From NCBI RefSeq assembly GCF_000336615.1, contig NZ_AOLW01000046.1, forward strand, positions 286 through 64,285: DNA of 64,000 bases, in the 5' to 3' direction. The DNA comes from Haloarcula amylolytica JCM 13557. GTDB taxonomy: Archaea; Halobacteriota; Halobacteria; Halobacteriales; Haloarculaceae. The notes under the pieces are model-generated. The model had not been told where the DNA came from. It was given only the letters and a program-made list of their open reading frames with translations, and made no database searches. Made by a program: the position numbers and the translations under genes. The first letter of the stretch is position 1. The number at the start of each line of letters is the position of its first letter. Of this stretch, positions 51,658 through 61,056 are shown piece by piece.

Positions 51658-54651
51658 TCAGGCACCTGCGTCCGGCCACCCGCTCGATTTCTCCACGGCG
51701 GTCCCGCCCTTGTCACCGACCCCGCGCGGCTTGGGCGGCACCACGACGACGACGCCCGTCTCGGCTCTGAACGAGACGCGGTCGGCGGTACCCAGTCGCT
51801 CGACCGCTCCATCGCCGTCCACGTCGAGCGTGACGTTGTGCCCGTCACGCGCATAGGTGGTCCGTGCGCCTGGCTCGCTCGGCGGGCCGTGACTCGCAGA
51901 GACGGCGAGCCTGGCGTACTCGCCCTCGACGGTCACCCACCAGATGTTCGCCGTCGCGTACCAGGGGGTGACTGGCGGGGCCAGCGGGAGACCAGCCGGC
52001 AGTTTGTCCGTCCCGAGCCGCTTCGTCGCGATTTGTTGAGCCTTCTTTTTGCCGGCATCAGCCAGCGCTCTGCGCAGTTCGTCTTTCGCAACGGACCGCA
52101 CCGCCGAGGCCGTCCCGTTCGTCGACCCCAGCGTCGGTCTGGTCGCTGGCGTGTCGACCGAGAGCAGCGTCAGGCGAAGGCGGTCGCGTTCGACCCGCGT
52201 GAGGTTCAGCCGGGCACCGGCGACGTGGGCGACCCGTTCCTGCGCGGAGCCGTTGGTCAGCGCCAGCGCTCGGGCCGCCGATGTGTCCCATGGCGACAGC
52301 GCTTCAGTGACGATGGCCTTGCTCTCGTCCTGTTCAGCTTCGGTGTGCTGGGAGACTGCCAGCCAGAGCGTCGTCGTCATCTCCTCGTTGGCCGCTTCCA
52401 CCTCCCGCTGGAGCGCATCACGTTCCGAAGCGAGCGTGGCGCTCGACTCGTCTTCGAGGGTTTCGTTCGCGGCTGCGAGTGCGTTCGCTGCCGTTGCGAG
52501 GCGTACCCTATCGCCACCCTCGAACGCACCGCCAACGACGGCGTCGGCGGCGTCGCCGTAGGGGACTGTGAACACGTTCGCGTTCCGCGCCACCAGCGGA
52601 TGCTCGCTCCCGTTCAGCGCACGATACCGACTCTCGTTTAGCTCGGCCAGCGTCAGATACGGCGTCTGCGTATCGACCCGTGTCCTGACGGGGCCGGCCG
52701 GACCGACCGGGGCCGGGCGTGACCGTGGAATGCGCGTTTCACGGGCGGTTAGTCCTTTTCGGAGGGCACGCAGCGACCCCTCGGTGCGTTCCGTTAGCTG
52801 TGCGTCGACTCGCTTCCGGTTACTGTCCCGAACCGAGGCCTGCCTATCTAGCTCCACCAACACTGCATTCAGATAGGTCAGCCGGGCCGCGACGCGGGCC
52901 TTCTGGACCGTACTGTCGTAGGAGTCCGGCACGGCCGCGAGGCGGGCGCGGCGTTGCGCGACCCGCTCCCGAAGTTCCCGCGGGGGATTCGTCTCGAAGG
53001 TCCCCACACGTCCGCGCTCGACGGTGACGGTCGTGTTGCGGACTGAGTCCCGTCGGTCCATCAGGTCCCGATACACCCACTCGTGCAGTTCCGGTGGTCG
53101 GTCGGCCGTCACCGTCGCCTCCGTCCGGCCCAGGCTGTCGTCGACGACTCGCTCGGCAGTTTCGTCTCGACCCCCGGCGTGGCCGACGAGCGTGTCCATC
53201 GCCTTCGGCTCCACGTCGGCGAGGTTCGACCCGTTCAACGGGCTTGCGCTGGCGTCGTGTGCGGTCCGAATCGAGCGGTTCGGTGCCACTGAACGGCCGT
53301 GATGGCGGCCGACGACGGCGACGGTCACGCGATAGCGTGCGGTGCTCGACGCAGTCGTGCGCCGACGTACTGATCCGTTCTGCCAGACGGCGGTCCGCGT
53401 GTACTGTCGCTCGACGGTCCGGCTGAACGTCTCCAATCTGTGCCAGCCGTCCGGCGTCGCAACACCCCCGCTGGCGTTCCCGACTGCCTCTGTAGCGGTA
53501 GTCGTCCGGTCGGCGACTAGTGTCCACTCGCTGCCCGGCGAGGCCGGCTTCCCCGGCGGCCCCCCGCCCAGTCGGTGCTCGTCGACTTCCAGCGCTACCT
53601 CGACGGTGTACGCGTCTTCGAGCGTTTCGTTGAGCGCCGACGGCTCGGTGACGGACCGGAACGCGGTGTCGGCCGTCTCGTTGACGCCGATGGTCATCGA
53701 ATCCTCCGGGCTCGGACTGGCCGTGGATTTCGGGCGCGGCGGCGTCTCGCTGACTGGTTTGTACTCGGTCTGGTCGAGTACGTCGCTGGAGACAGCGGTT
53801 CCCTTGCTTCCCCGAATTATATCTTCGAGTCCCGTCATCGCTGTCGCCTCCGTCAAGGCACGACGACCGGCGGGGTCGCTCCGGCCGAAGGTCGACCGCT
53901 GGACGCCGAGCAGTGCGCCGTTCGTCGCCAGCGAGACGTGCCGGTTCGCGACGACGTTCTCGATGCCTGCGCCGCCGTACTGGGCGTAGCCTCTCGCCCA
54001 CGCCATCGGGTACAGACGCGCTGTCATCCGCTGGCTCAGGCCCGGCTTGTCCAGACCGTTGTTCAGCCGCGTCTGGTAGGTCGATACCTGCTCATGGAGC
54101 ATGAGCGCCTGGTTCGGGACGACGACGGTCGGCGAAACCCGCCGCGTCGAGACCACCGCGCCGTTGCGCCGAACCGTCAGGACGACATTCTCGACCGTCG
54201 CCCGCATCGCGGTCTCGTTTGGCCCGGCGCGTTCGACCGAGACGCGACGTTTCGCAGCCCGGAGGTCGCTGGCGTTAGAAACCGTCGGCAAACTGGCGGT
54301 CACGGTCACGTCACCGCTTCGGCCGGTGACGCGCTCCAGTCGGTCCGCGACCCGGAGATAGGCGCGTATTCTGAGCGAGTCCCGGAACGCCGTCGAGCCG
54401 TTCAGCACCCGGCCAGTGGGCGTATCGGCCGGCGTGACGACCGGGTTCGCGGCCGCCTGCCGGCCAGCCGTCGAGACGCCGTCCCGCACGGCGACCTGCG
54501 TCTCTGCCGTGGCCTGATTCAGCGCCCGCTCGACGGCTGTTTCGCTCGGGGCCGGCTCGGTGACGAACGTCGGGGCCAGCGTGAGGCTGCTCACCAGGAG
54601 GAGGACGCCGAGCAACGCGAACGGGATCCGGCCGCGGGTGTCGTCTCTCAC
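51658..54651 (-). CDS. Large exported/membrane protein of the pilus operon (DUF7286-like)
   Basis: A 997-aa protein with an N-terminal hydrophobic helix (about 8-27, IPFALLGVLLLVSSLTLAPT) and a very long extracellular part rich in Thr, Val, Asn-x-Ser/Thr sites and Arg. No catalytic motif is seen. Start GTG 54651 gives a GTGA overlap with the preceding gene; a GTG nine nt further up is possible. Last gene of the operon. By place and size it may be the surface-exposed adhesin or a large minor pilin; that is inference. I believe NCBI calls similar proteins DUF7286. Confidence 0.72.
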   Translation of the reverse strand: MRDDTRGRIPFALLGVLLLVSSLTLAPTFVTEPAPSETAVERALNQATAETQVAVRDGVSTAGRQAAANPVVTPADTPTGRVLNGSTAFRDSLRIRAYLRVADRLERVTGRSGDVTVTASLPTVSNASDLRAAKRRVSVERAGPNETAMRATVENVVLTVRRNGAVVSTRRVSPTVVVPNQALMLHEQVSTYQTRLNNGLDKPGLSQRMTARLYPMAWARGYAQYGGAGIENVVANRHVSLATNGALLGVQRSTFGRSDPAGRRALTEATAMTGLEDIIRGSKGTAVSSDVLDQTEYKPVSETPPRPKSTASPSPEDSMTIGVNETADTAFRSVTEPSALNETLEDAYTVEVALEVDEHRLGGGPPGKPASPGSEWTLVADRTTTATEAVGNASGGVATPDGWHRLETFSRTVERQYTRTAVWQNGSVRRRTTASSTARYRVTVAVVGRHHGRSVAPNRSIRTAHDASASPLNGSNLADVEPKAMDTLVGHAGGRDETAERVVDDSLGRTEATVTADRPPELHEWVYRDLMDRRDSVRNTTVTVERGRVGTFETNPPRELRERVAQRRARLAAVPDSYDSTVQKARVAARLTYLNAVLVELDRQASVRDSNRKRVDAQLTERTEGSLRALRKGLTARETRIPRSRPAPVGPAGPVRTRVDTQTPYLTLAELNESRYRALNGSEHPLVARNANVFTVPYGDAADAVVGGAFEGGDRVRLATAANALAAANETLEDESSATLASERDALQREVEAANEEMTTTLWLAVSQHTEAEQDESKAIVTEALSPWDTSAARALALTNGSAQERVAHVAGARLNLTRVERDRLRLTLLSVDTPATRPTLGSTNGTASAVRSVAKDELRRALADAGKKKAQQIATKRLGTDKLPAGLPLAPPVTPWYATANIWWVTVEGEYARLAVSASHGPPSEPGARTTYARDGHNVTLDVDGDGAVERLGTADRVSFRAETGVVVVVPPKPRGVGDKGGTAVEKSSGWPDAGA

Positions 54652-55520
54652 GGGGACCACGTCCTGACAGTTACGCGGACACGGCTCACTCGAACGGCGC
54701 GGGCGGCGTCCGCTGGCGCGTCGTACCGCGACCGCATATCGGTCCGAAGCCGGGCGGCGAGCGCCGCGGTCAGGTCGCGGTTCATTTCTGTCGTCGATTG
54801 CTTCTCAACGGCAACGCTCGCCCCCGTCAGGTCGGCCATACGCTCGTACCGCGCGGCCAGCAGCACGTCCGAGGGGTAGTCGCCACGGAGAGCATACCGC
54901 GACTGTGTCGGCGGGAACAGCCCGTCGACGACGCTCCGAGCCACGACCGTCGCCACGCCATCGTAGCCGTTTGTCTTCGCCGCTTCGCGGGCCGGCTCCG
55001 AGACGTTCTCCATCCCGCTCGGGACTGTTACCGTCGCCGCTCGAACGTCCACGCTGTCAGGGGGCCGGTCGCCGACGCGGTACTCGCCGCTGACTGGCGC
55101 ACTGGGATACGGTGCCCAGGTGACGCGGACGGACGTTCGATGCCCACGGCTGTGGAGTCTGTCACGCGTCGCCACAGCGACTCGGGACTCGAAGTCCGCG
55201 CCGGCGCTCGATACCCGCTCGCCGTCCACGGTGACACCGCTCATCGCCGCCTCACCGAGCAGTTCCGCGACGGTCCCGTGACTCGTCCGCTCCCGCCGCG
55301 TAGCGTTGTCGGGTGGCGTACGACGATCTGACGGAGGGACGACCAGATCATACTCGACGCTCGCGGTGCTCGTCGCCAGTGTCGACGCTTGCTCGGCCGC
55401 GGGGTTCGTGGTCGCCGCCGGCTTCTCGACTCCCACGCCGCTCACGAGAGTCCCCGCGGCCGCACCGACGAGCAGGAGAAACACCGTCACGTCGGCGACG
55501 GCGCTCATGGCTCGGGTCAT
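54648..55520 (-). CDS. Pilus-operon protein with N-terminal membrane helix (DUF7284-like)
   Basis: A 290-aa protein. After MTRAMSAVADVTVFLLLVGA (hydrophobic about 10-28) the rest is predicted outside, with Ser/Thr/Arg-rich strands and no cysteine. The N-terminus (short, basic, then hydrophobic) is compatible with a TadE/TadG-like pseudopilin, though a clear cleavage motif is missing. ATG 55520 overlaps the upstream TGA by 4 nt; a GTG 6 nt before is the alternative. Function inferred from the operon only. Confidence 0.68.
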   Translation of the reverse strand: MTRAMSAVADVTVFLLLVGAAAGTLVSGVGVEKPAATTNPAAEQASTLATSTASVEYDLVVPPSDRRTPPDNATRRERTSHGTVAELLGEAAMSGVTVDGERVSSAGADFESRVAVATRDRLHSRGHRTSVRVTWAPYPSAPVSGEYRVGDRPPDSVDVRAATVTVPSGMENVSEPAREAAKTNGYDGVATVVARSVVDGLFPPTQSRYALRGDYPSDVLLAARYERMADLTGASVAVEKQSTTEMNRDLTAALAARLRTDMRSRYDAPADAARAVRVSRVRVTVRTWSP

Positions 55521-55912
55521 CGCCACACCCGAACGGTGAGCGTTCCCCGGCGGACTGCTCCCGGCCCGACCCGCACGCTCACCGTTCTGGTTTCGGTGTC
55601 AGCGTTGCTCGGTGACTTCCGGCCACTGCTCCATCGCTCGCCGGTCGTCGCCGTGATGGTCGCGTTCCCGTGGTAGTTCGCCGGAACCGTATCGAGCGCG
55701 CTGTTGAGTCTTCCGGGCCGGACGACGCCGGCCGACGAGAGCCGCTGTTCCACAGCATCGGCGGTCGGGGTGGCGATATTGCGGTCGTCGTCGAGCGTTC
55801 CGAACGCTTCGTCTACCACGCCAGCGTACAGCGCCACGCCGAGCGTGACGGCGAAGACAGCGACGAGCGCGGCCAGCGGCTCCGTCGTCGCTCTATCCGA
55901 CGATGGCGACAT
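55517..55912 (-). CDS. Small pilus-operon membrane protein (DUF7285-like)
   Basis: A 131-aa protein with one N-terminal helix (about 14-31, LAALVAVFAVTLGVALYAGV), followed by a short exposed domain ending in VRVWR. The layout (about ten polar residues, then a hydrophobic helix) is like TadE-type minor pseudopilins. Its start overlaps the previous gene by 20 nt and its stop overlaps the next by 4 nt. Confidence 0.68.
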   Translation of the reverse strand: MSPSSDRATTEPLAALVAVFAVTLGVALYAGVVDEAFGTLDDDRNIATPTADAVEQRLSSAGVVRPGRLNSALDTVPANYHGNATITATTGERWSSGRKSPSNADTETRTVSVRVGPGAVRRGTLTVRVWR

Positions 55913-56354
55913 CGGTCCCTCCCCAGGCGACGTGCCTGACCGTCAGTCGCTCGGGGGCCGGTCGCCACGTCGTGTCCGTGTTCCGCGCCTTGCGGACCTC
56001 CTGACTGAACGCTTCTGGTGAATCGTACACCGCCTTCGGCCGCTCCCCGTTCACCACTGCCTGTAGCCGGTCGGTCCGCGCCGGGACAGCCGCTCGGATC
56101 AGTCGTGCCGTGGCTGTCCCGCCGTCGTTGCGGAGGTTGATTTCGCGACCGTCGAACGCCCACTCTGCAGCGGCGAGGCGTCGATGTGCGACGGATCCGG
56201 GCGGACTTGTTGTGACCTCATCGATAGTCGCAGCCGTCGCCGTCGCGTCCGGCGGTGCGGTCGTCGGGAGACCGACAACAACTCCGAGGACGGCCACGCT
56301 CACCGTCCCCAGGCCGACCCAGAGGTACAGCGTATCGACGTGCGTCTCGAACAT
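55893..56354 (-). CDS. Small pilus-operon membrane protein (DUF7283-like)
   Basis: A 153-aa protein from ATG 56354 (MFETHVDTLYLWVGLGTVSV): hydrophobic helix about 9-30, then an exterior domain with Thr/Ala-rich start and VVNGERPKAVYDSPEAFSQE. N-terminus polar-then-hydrophobic like the two following proteins. Together these three look like a set of minor pseudopilins (inference). It is preceded by the platform protein gene, with a 34-nt gap. Confidence 0.68.
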   Translation of the reverse strand: MFETHVDTLYLWVGLGTVSVAVLGVVVGLPTTAPPDATATAATIDEVTTSPPGSVAHRRLAAAEWAFDGREINLRNDGGTATARLIRAAVPARTDRLQAVVNGERPKAVYDSPEAFSQEVRKARNTDTTWRPAPERLTVRHVAWGGTDVAIVG

Positions 56355-56388
56355 GGAACGGCCTGGCCGCGTTCTCCGATTTAAAACC

Positions 56389-58134
56389 TCAGACCAGCAG
56401 CCCGGTGGCAACGACGGCAACGAAGAAGGTGGCCGTGGCCGACAGGAGCGCCAGACCGGTTCGGTAGCCGACGAGCGCGCGGTCGAGTCCGCGGTGCAGG
56501 CCCGTCGACAGCGCCGTCAACAGGACAGCCAGAACGAGGACGTACCAGCCGACGACCGGCCCCAGCACCGCGCTCGGAACGGTGGCGAACTGCTCGCCGC
56601 CGACCATCGAGCCAGCCAGCGCGACGGTCGCACCGCCGATCAGCGGCCCGAACAGCCCGGCGGTGTTCGACAGCGTTTCGGTTATCTGCGAGAGGTCGCG
56701 ACGCGTCTCGCGCTCGATGGCCCGGAGCGCGTCCAGATGTTCTCCCATCGTCGTCACGGACTCCCCCGCCGGTGGCCCGATTGTTGCGGCCGTATCCAGC
56801 AGGGTCGCCACTCGACGAGCCCGACGGCTCGGAACGTCAGCGAGTGCACCGCCAGGGCCGAGAAATGCCTCCTCGACGCTGGTTCCGAGGTGCTCCTGTC
56901 GGGCGGCGGCGGCTTCGATGACGCCGCTGGTGGGTTCGGGAGCCTCGCCGACAGCCTCGACGAGCGCGGCTTCGACTGACTGGCCGCGGTCCAGCCGTCG
57001 ACCGACGGCAGACAGCGCGTCGGGGAGACCCGCTTCGATGTCGGTGACGCGGTCGCGGACCTCAGCGATGGGTCGGTAGTAGCTGACGAGCGCGCTCCCG
57101 GCACCGGTCCCGAGCGCCCCGATAGGCGACGCCCACGCAGCGACGAGCGCGCCGGCAAGGTGCCACCCCCCGATTCCGGCGACGATGCCGCACGCGACCG
57201 ATGGAAGTGCCGACGCCGGCACGTCCGGGTGGCTTCGCGGGATTGTCGCTGGCGGGAACGCGACCGGTCGCCGGCCCAGGAGCCAGCAACAGGCGACCAA
57301 CAGTGCGCCGGGAAAGACCACGCCGTAGGTCCCGACCAGCACAGGGGCGGTCACTGGCACACCCGCGGCAGCGGCGGCGGGCAGCAAGGACGCCATCGCC
57401 AGCGGCAGGAGGACACCGAACGCGTACAGACCGGTCGCCGGACCTCGGAGTGAGGCCGCGAAGGCCGCCATTTCGTCGCGCGTCCCGTCGAGGATGCATT
57501 GCCGTGCGCGTTCGAGGACCTCGGGGCGCTCCTCGGTCGGGGCCAGCGTCGCGTTCTCGACCAGCCCGACAGCGCGTTCGAGCGCTGGGAACCGGCTACC
57601 CCATGACGCCGCGAACGTTCCCAGACCGCTCCGTGGCGTGCCCGCGGCTCGCTGTCGATGGTGTTGCAGCCGTGTGGCGAGCAGGCCGTTTCCGGCCCGT
57701 CCGGCGAACGCCGCCGCCCGCTCGGCGCTGGGCCACAGCGTCGCGCCGAGCACCAGTGTCGTTACGAGCGACGGCGCGGTCCCCAGCGCTCGAATCCGCT
57801 TTGCTTCGGCGGCGAACGGCACGCCGTACCGTCCCAGCGCCGCGACGCTCAGGGACAGGGCGAGGAGTCCGAGGCTGACAGTCGTCGCCAGCAGTCCGGT
57901 CACCGTCACAGCGGCGACCAGTGCGAGCAGGGAGCCACACACCGCAACGGCGTAGCTCGCCGTCAGTAGTGCCTCAGGCGGGGCCGAAACCGAGAGCAGC
58001 CGACACGCTCGCCGGTAGTCGTCTGGTACCTCGATAGTGCCAGGAGAGGCCGCACCGACTGTGGTTGTGGGCGGTGCGGCTGGTGCTGTGCTCGCGTTGT
58101 CGTTGTCGCCGTCTGAACCGCTGGCGTGGCTCAC
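56389..58134 (-). CDS. Type IV pilus/type II secretion platform protein (TadC/PilC-like)
   Basis: Inner-membrane assembly platform, 581 aa, about ten hydrophobic segments. Two GspF-like domains: one near 130-260 (SLRGPATGLYAFGVLLPLAM) and one near 415-545 (ASGVIEAAAARQE-like to LSNTAGLFGPLIGGATVALA). This duplication is usual in archaeal TadC. GTG 58134 overlaps the ATPase stop by 4 nt. It works with the preceding ATPase to extrude a filament. The archaeal TadC assignment is based on position and topology. Confidence 0.85.
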   Translation of the reverse strand: MSHASGSDGDNDNASTAPAAPPTTTVGAASPGTIEVPDDYRRACRLLSVSAPPEALLTASYAVAVCGSLLALVAAVTVTGLLATTVSLGLLALSLSVAALGRYGVPFAAEAKRIRALGTAPSLVTTLVLGATLWPSAERAAAFAGRAGNGLLATRLQHHRQRAAGTPRSGLGTFAASWGSRFPALERAVGLVENATLAPTEERPEVLERARQCILDGTRDEMAAFAASLRGPATGLYAFGVLLPLAMASLLPAAAAAGVPVTAPVLVGTYGVVFPGALLVACCWLLGRRPVAFPPATIPRSHPDVPASALPSVACGIVAGIGGWHLAGALVAAWASPIGALGTGAGSALVSYYRPIAEVRDRVTDIEAGLPDALSAVGRRLDRGQSVEAALVEAVGEAPEPTSGVIEAAAARQEHLGTSVEEAFLGPGGALADVPSRRARRVATLLDTAATIGPPAGESVTTMGEHLDALRAIERETRRDLSQITETLSNTAGLFGPLIGGATVALAGSMVGGEQFATVPSAVLGPVVGWYVLVLAVLLTALSTGLHRGLDRALVGYRTGLALLSATATFFVAVVATGLLV

Positions 58135-59990
58135 GGCTGGACCTCGTCTGTGGGTGGCTCGTTCCCGCGTGTCTCGACAGCCACTGACTCCTCGAATCGT
58201 TCGGTTCGCGCCTCAACAGCGTCGAGTACCTCGGCGTAGGACTCGCCGGGTGCGGCGAGTGACTCCACCAGACGGCTGCTGCCCCGCTCTAAGCGACCGG
58301 TGGCTGTCGCCGTCGCTCCGTCGCGCTCGTAGAGCATCTCGAAAGAAACGTCGTCGTCGTGGGAGACGATCTCCGCGACAGATGCGATACCGCGGCCGTG
58401 TTCCGACGCGGGCGGAGCCAGCGTCACCACGAGGTCCGTCGCAGCGAACGACTGCACCGGGACGCCGAGGTCCGACACCAGCCGTTCCCGAACCGCTTCG
58501 GGGCCGTTGCCGTGAATCGTCCCGAGGACGGCCCCGTCGCCGCCACCGACACGCATCGCCTCGTAGAGAACGCTGGCCTCCTCGCCGCGGACCTCCCCAA
58601 CGGCGAGCGCGCCCTCGCCGAGCCGGAGCGCGGTCCGCAGGGCCTCCGAGGCGTCGACCGACGGCCCCTCTCCGCGGGCGGTCCGAAGCGCCTGCACGTC
58701 CCGCCCGTCGGACTGCAGGGACGACGCCGGAAGTTCGGGCGTGTCCTCGATAAGGATAGTCCGGACCTCGTAGGGGAGTTCCCAGAGCAACGCCCCGAGC
58801 GTCGTCGTCTTGCCCGCGCCGCGGGGGCCGGCGACGAGACAGGCCCCGCCGCGCTCCGCGGCGACGGAGAGCAGCCCGGCGACGGCTGTCGGCATCGTCC
58901 CGTTGTCGACGAAGTCGGCCAGCCGCCACACGTCGCTGTCATGGGCGCGAAAGGCGAAGGCGAGGCCGTCACTGACCGGTTCGCTCACACCGGCGACGCG
59001 AATCTGTCGGTCAGCCACCGTCGCCGTCGCATCGAGCGTCGGGCTCGCTCGCGAGAACGCCCGGCCGCTCGACCGTCTGAACGTCGACGCCAGCGTGTTC
59101 GCGCCCGCCGGCGTCAGGCGGACATTCGTCCGCATCGTCTCGCTGTCACAACGCACTCGGAGCCGGGTGTCACTCACTGGGGCTGTCGCGAACACGTCGG
59201 ACACCCGCTGATCGGCGAAGATATCTTCCAGAATCCCGAGCCCGCCCGTGTGTTTCTCCAGCACGGCACCGACAGCGGTTGCCGTCGTACTGTCGCCGGC
59301 CACCGCGGTAGCTGCGTCGTACGGGTGACAGTCGCCGTCGGCGGCAGCGGTGGCGACTCGCTCGTACGCTTCGACGAGCGTCTCCATCGTATCCACGTCG
59401 AACCGCTGTTCGCGGGGCTCGATATGATACATCGGCAGGTGGTCGCTGCGCGTGTCGTATCGCCGAATGACGGCCTCTGTCGGGAGCGTTTGCTGGTCCC
59501 GGAGAGCCGCAGCCGCCGGCGGCGCTGCGCCGACGCGGGCGTCGCTAATCGTTGGCCCAGTGTATGCAGTGAGCGCCTGCTCGCTGGTATCGAAGCCTTC
59601 TGTGGCGACCGCCAACCCGGTCTCCGCCGCCAGGTCAGCGACCGGCCCCGCTCGGCCGACTGCCTCCGCGGCGGCAGCGACGGGGTCCCGGCGAGCGCGG
59701 TCTGCGAGGCGGTCGTCCAGCGAGGCGACTCTGGTCGCGAACCGGCCAGCCGCGGTGAGTACCGCCGCCGCCCGGTCGACATACACTCGCTCCTGTCCTG
59801 CTTGCTCCGTGACGACGGTATCGATACCGGTCGACGAGAGCGAATCGACGACCGTCGCCCGGCAGTCAGCCGACGCGGCGAGGTCGCCACTGCCCGGACA
59901 CTGGTCCGCCGTCACCACCAGCCGCTCACCCTCGATTGCCGTTTCACAGCGGCAGTCCGACGCCGATGACCCGAAGAGCCACTCACGCAT
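58131..59990 (-). CDS. Type II/IV secretion or pilus assembly ATPase (TadA/PilB-like)
   Basis: Cytosolic hexameric motor, 619 aa. The N-terminal region (about 1-90) has a CxC plus C cluster (SDCRCETA, ADQCPGSG, ADCRAT) that could bind metal. The ATPase core starts near 250 with GGLGILEDIFADQRVSDVFA; Walker A GPRGAGKTTTLGALL (about 388-402), Asp box/ILIEDTPEL, Walker B ALAVGEVRGEEASVLYEAMR (about 458-477) and His box LGTIHGNGP. Eight genes, all overlapping or closely spaced, follow the same direction. Drives filament assembly; archaeal TadA/PilB. Confidence 0.9.
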   Translation of the reverse strand: MREWLFGSSASDCRCETAIEGERLVVTADQCPGSGDLAASADCRATVVDSLSSTGIDTVVTEQAGQERVYVDRAAAVLTAAGRFATRVASLDDRLADRARRDPVAAAAEAVGRAGPVADLAAETGLAVATEGFDTSEQALTAYTGPTISDARVGAAPPAAAALRDQQTLPTEAVIRRYDTRSDHLPMYHIEPREQRFDVDTMETLVEAYERVATAAADGDCHPYDAATAVAGDSTTATAVGAVLEKHTGGLGILEDIFADQRVSDVFATAPVSDTRLRVRCDSETMRTNVRLTPAGANTLASTFRRSSGRAFSRASPTLDATATVADRQIRVAGVSEPVSDGLAFAFRAHDSDVWRLADFVDNGTMPTAVAGLLSVAAERGGACLVAGPRGAGKTTTLGALLWELPYEVRTILIEDTPELPASSLQSDGRDVQALRTARGEGPSVDASEALRTALRLGEGALAVGEVRGEEASVLYEAMRVGGGDGAVLGTIHGNGPEAVRERLVSDLGVPVQSFAATDLVVTLAPPASEHGRGIASVAEIVSHDDDVSFEMLYERDGATATATGRLERGSSRLVESLAAPGESYAEVLDAVEARTERFEESVAVETRGNEPPTDEVQP

Positions 59991-60456
59991 GGCCGTTCCT
60001 CGCCGCGGCTTCGGACTTAAACCGATGGACCCTCAGCACCCGCTGGCCGTCCGACCGCGTCAAGACGAACACGAGTCGATGTGTACCGGGTTCGTCGAGC
60101 CGGTCGGTCGACGCCGTCGTTCGGATCGGGATACCGACCAGCCGCTCGGTCCGCTTCCGGGACTCGACTGTCCAGGTCGCGACGCCAACACCGGCCCGCT
60201 CGGCGAACTGCAGTCGACTGACGCCGGCGTTCGTGTAGCTCCGCGGGGGGAGTCGTATCTCCACTGCACGCCGCGCGTCGCCGTTCGCCGTCGCGTCGTC
60301 AGTCTCGACTAAAGTGGTCAATTCGGCCCCCAGTTCGTCCAGTTGACGCTCCATGGCACCACTGGCTGCGTCTGCTCGGGCCGTCGATAGCGCTGGCGCT
60401 GTTGCACCGACAAGTGCGGTCATGACCGCGACGGCGAGAACCAGCCGGTATATCAC
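59983..60456 (-). CDS. Secreted/anchored small protein upstream of the pilus ATPase (DUF7311-like)
   Basis: A 157-aa protein with an N-terminal signal-anchor (about 5-24, LVLAVAVMTALVGATAPALS). The rest is exterior with basic Arg/Thr-rich strands (VEIRLPPRSYTNAGVSRLQF) and a short Cys-free C-terminus. It overlaps the ATPase start by 8 nt and the previous gene by 4 nt. Likely a minor pseudopilin or a chaperone of the system. Name from memory only. Confidence 0.68.
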   Translation of the reverse strand: MIYRLVLAVAVMTALVGATAPALSTARADAASGAMERQLDELGAELTTLVETDDATANGDARRAVEIRLPPRSYTNAGVSRLQFAERAGVGVATWTVESRKRTERLVGIPIRTTASTDRLDEPGTHRLVFVLTRSDGQRVLRVHRFKSEAAARNGHA

Positions 60457-60965
60457 AGCAGCGCACGGATACGTCCGATAACGCCCGCGTCAGTGGTCTC
60501 GTCGTCGGGATCACCGCCGTCGGTGATGGCGGAGAAATCGGTCGGTTCCTCGGTCGTGGCGTTCGTTTCTCTGTGCTCGCCGCTATCCGACAAGCCTGGA
60601 TGGCCTTGTACTGTCTCCGCCCGTAACTGGTCGGTCCCCGCCGCTGATGGGTCAGATGCCGACGGCGATGCCAGTTCCTCGTCGAGTCGGACTTCCAGTC
60701 GGTCGGTCGCCGCCAGCGCCGCGTCGGCGCGTTGCTCGACATCTTCGTTGACTGCGCGGATGTTCCCCACGTAGCCGCGGAGGGCCTGCGTGGCGGCTTC
60801 GATCTCCGCCGTCCGCTCGTCGATGTCGTCGATACGCTGCTCGATGGTGTCCACGCGGCTCTCCAACTCAGCGAGTTCCGTCACCTCCGGGAACTCCGTC
60901 GTTCCGTCCGTGACCGCGCGTTCGACCGTGCGGAGCCGTTCGGCCAGCGTCTCGATATCTGTCAT
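60453..60965 (-). CDS. Cytosolic coiled-coil protein of the pilus operon (DUF7310-like)
   Basis: A 170-aa protein without membrane helix. The coiled coil covers about 5-95 (LAERLRTVERAVTDG, LESRVDTIEQRIDDIDERTA), then an acidic Ser/Thr/Asp-rich linker (about 95-155) and a C-terminal hydrophobic peptide VIGRIRALL. First gene of the overlapping run (60965 to 51658). It may link the ATPase complex to other partners; inferred. Confidence 0.7.
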   Translation of the reverse strand: MTDIETLAERLRTVERAVTDGTTEFPEVTELAELESRVDTIEQRIDDIDERTAEIEAATQALRGYVGNIRAVNEDVEQRADAALAATDRLEVRLDEELASPSASDPSAAGTDQLRAETVQGHPGLSDSGEHRETNATTEEPTDFSAITDGGDPDDETTDAGVIGRIRALL

Positions 60966-61056
60966 GCCCGGCCCTGGTCGCGTGTTGGTATTTGAACGCT
61001 CGGACGGGGAGCTGCGGGAAGCGTACCGGCTGCTGCCAGCAAGTGCTCGTCCCGCC

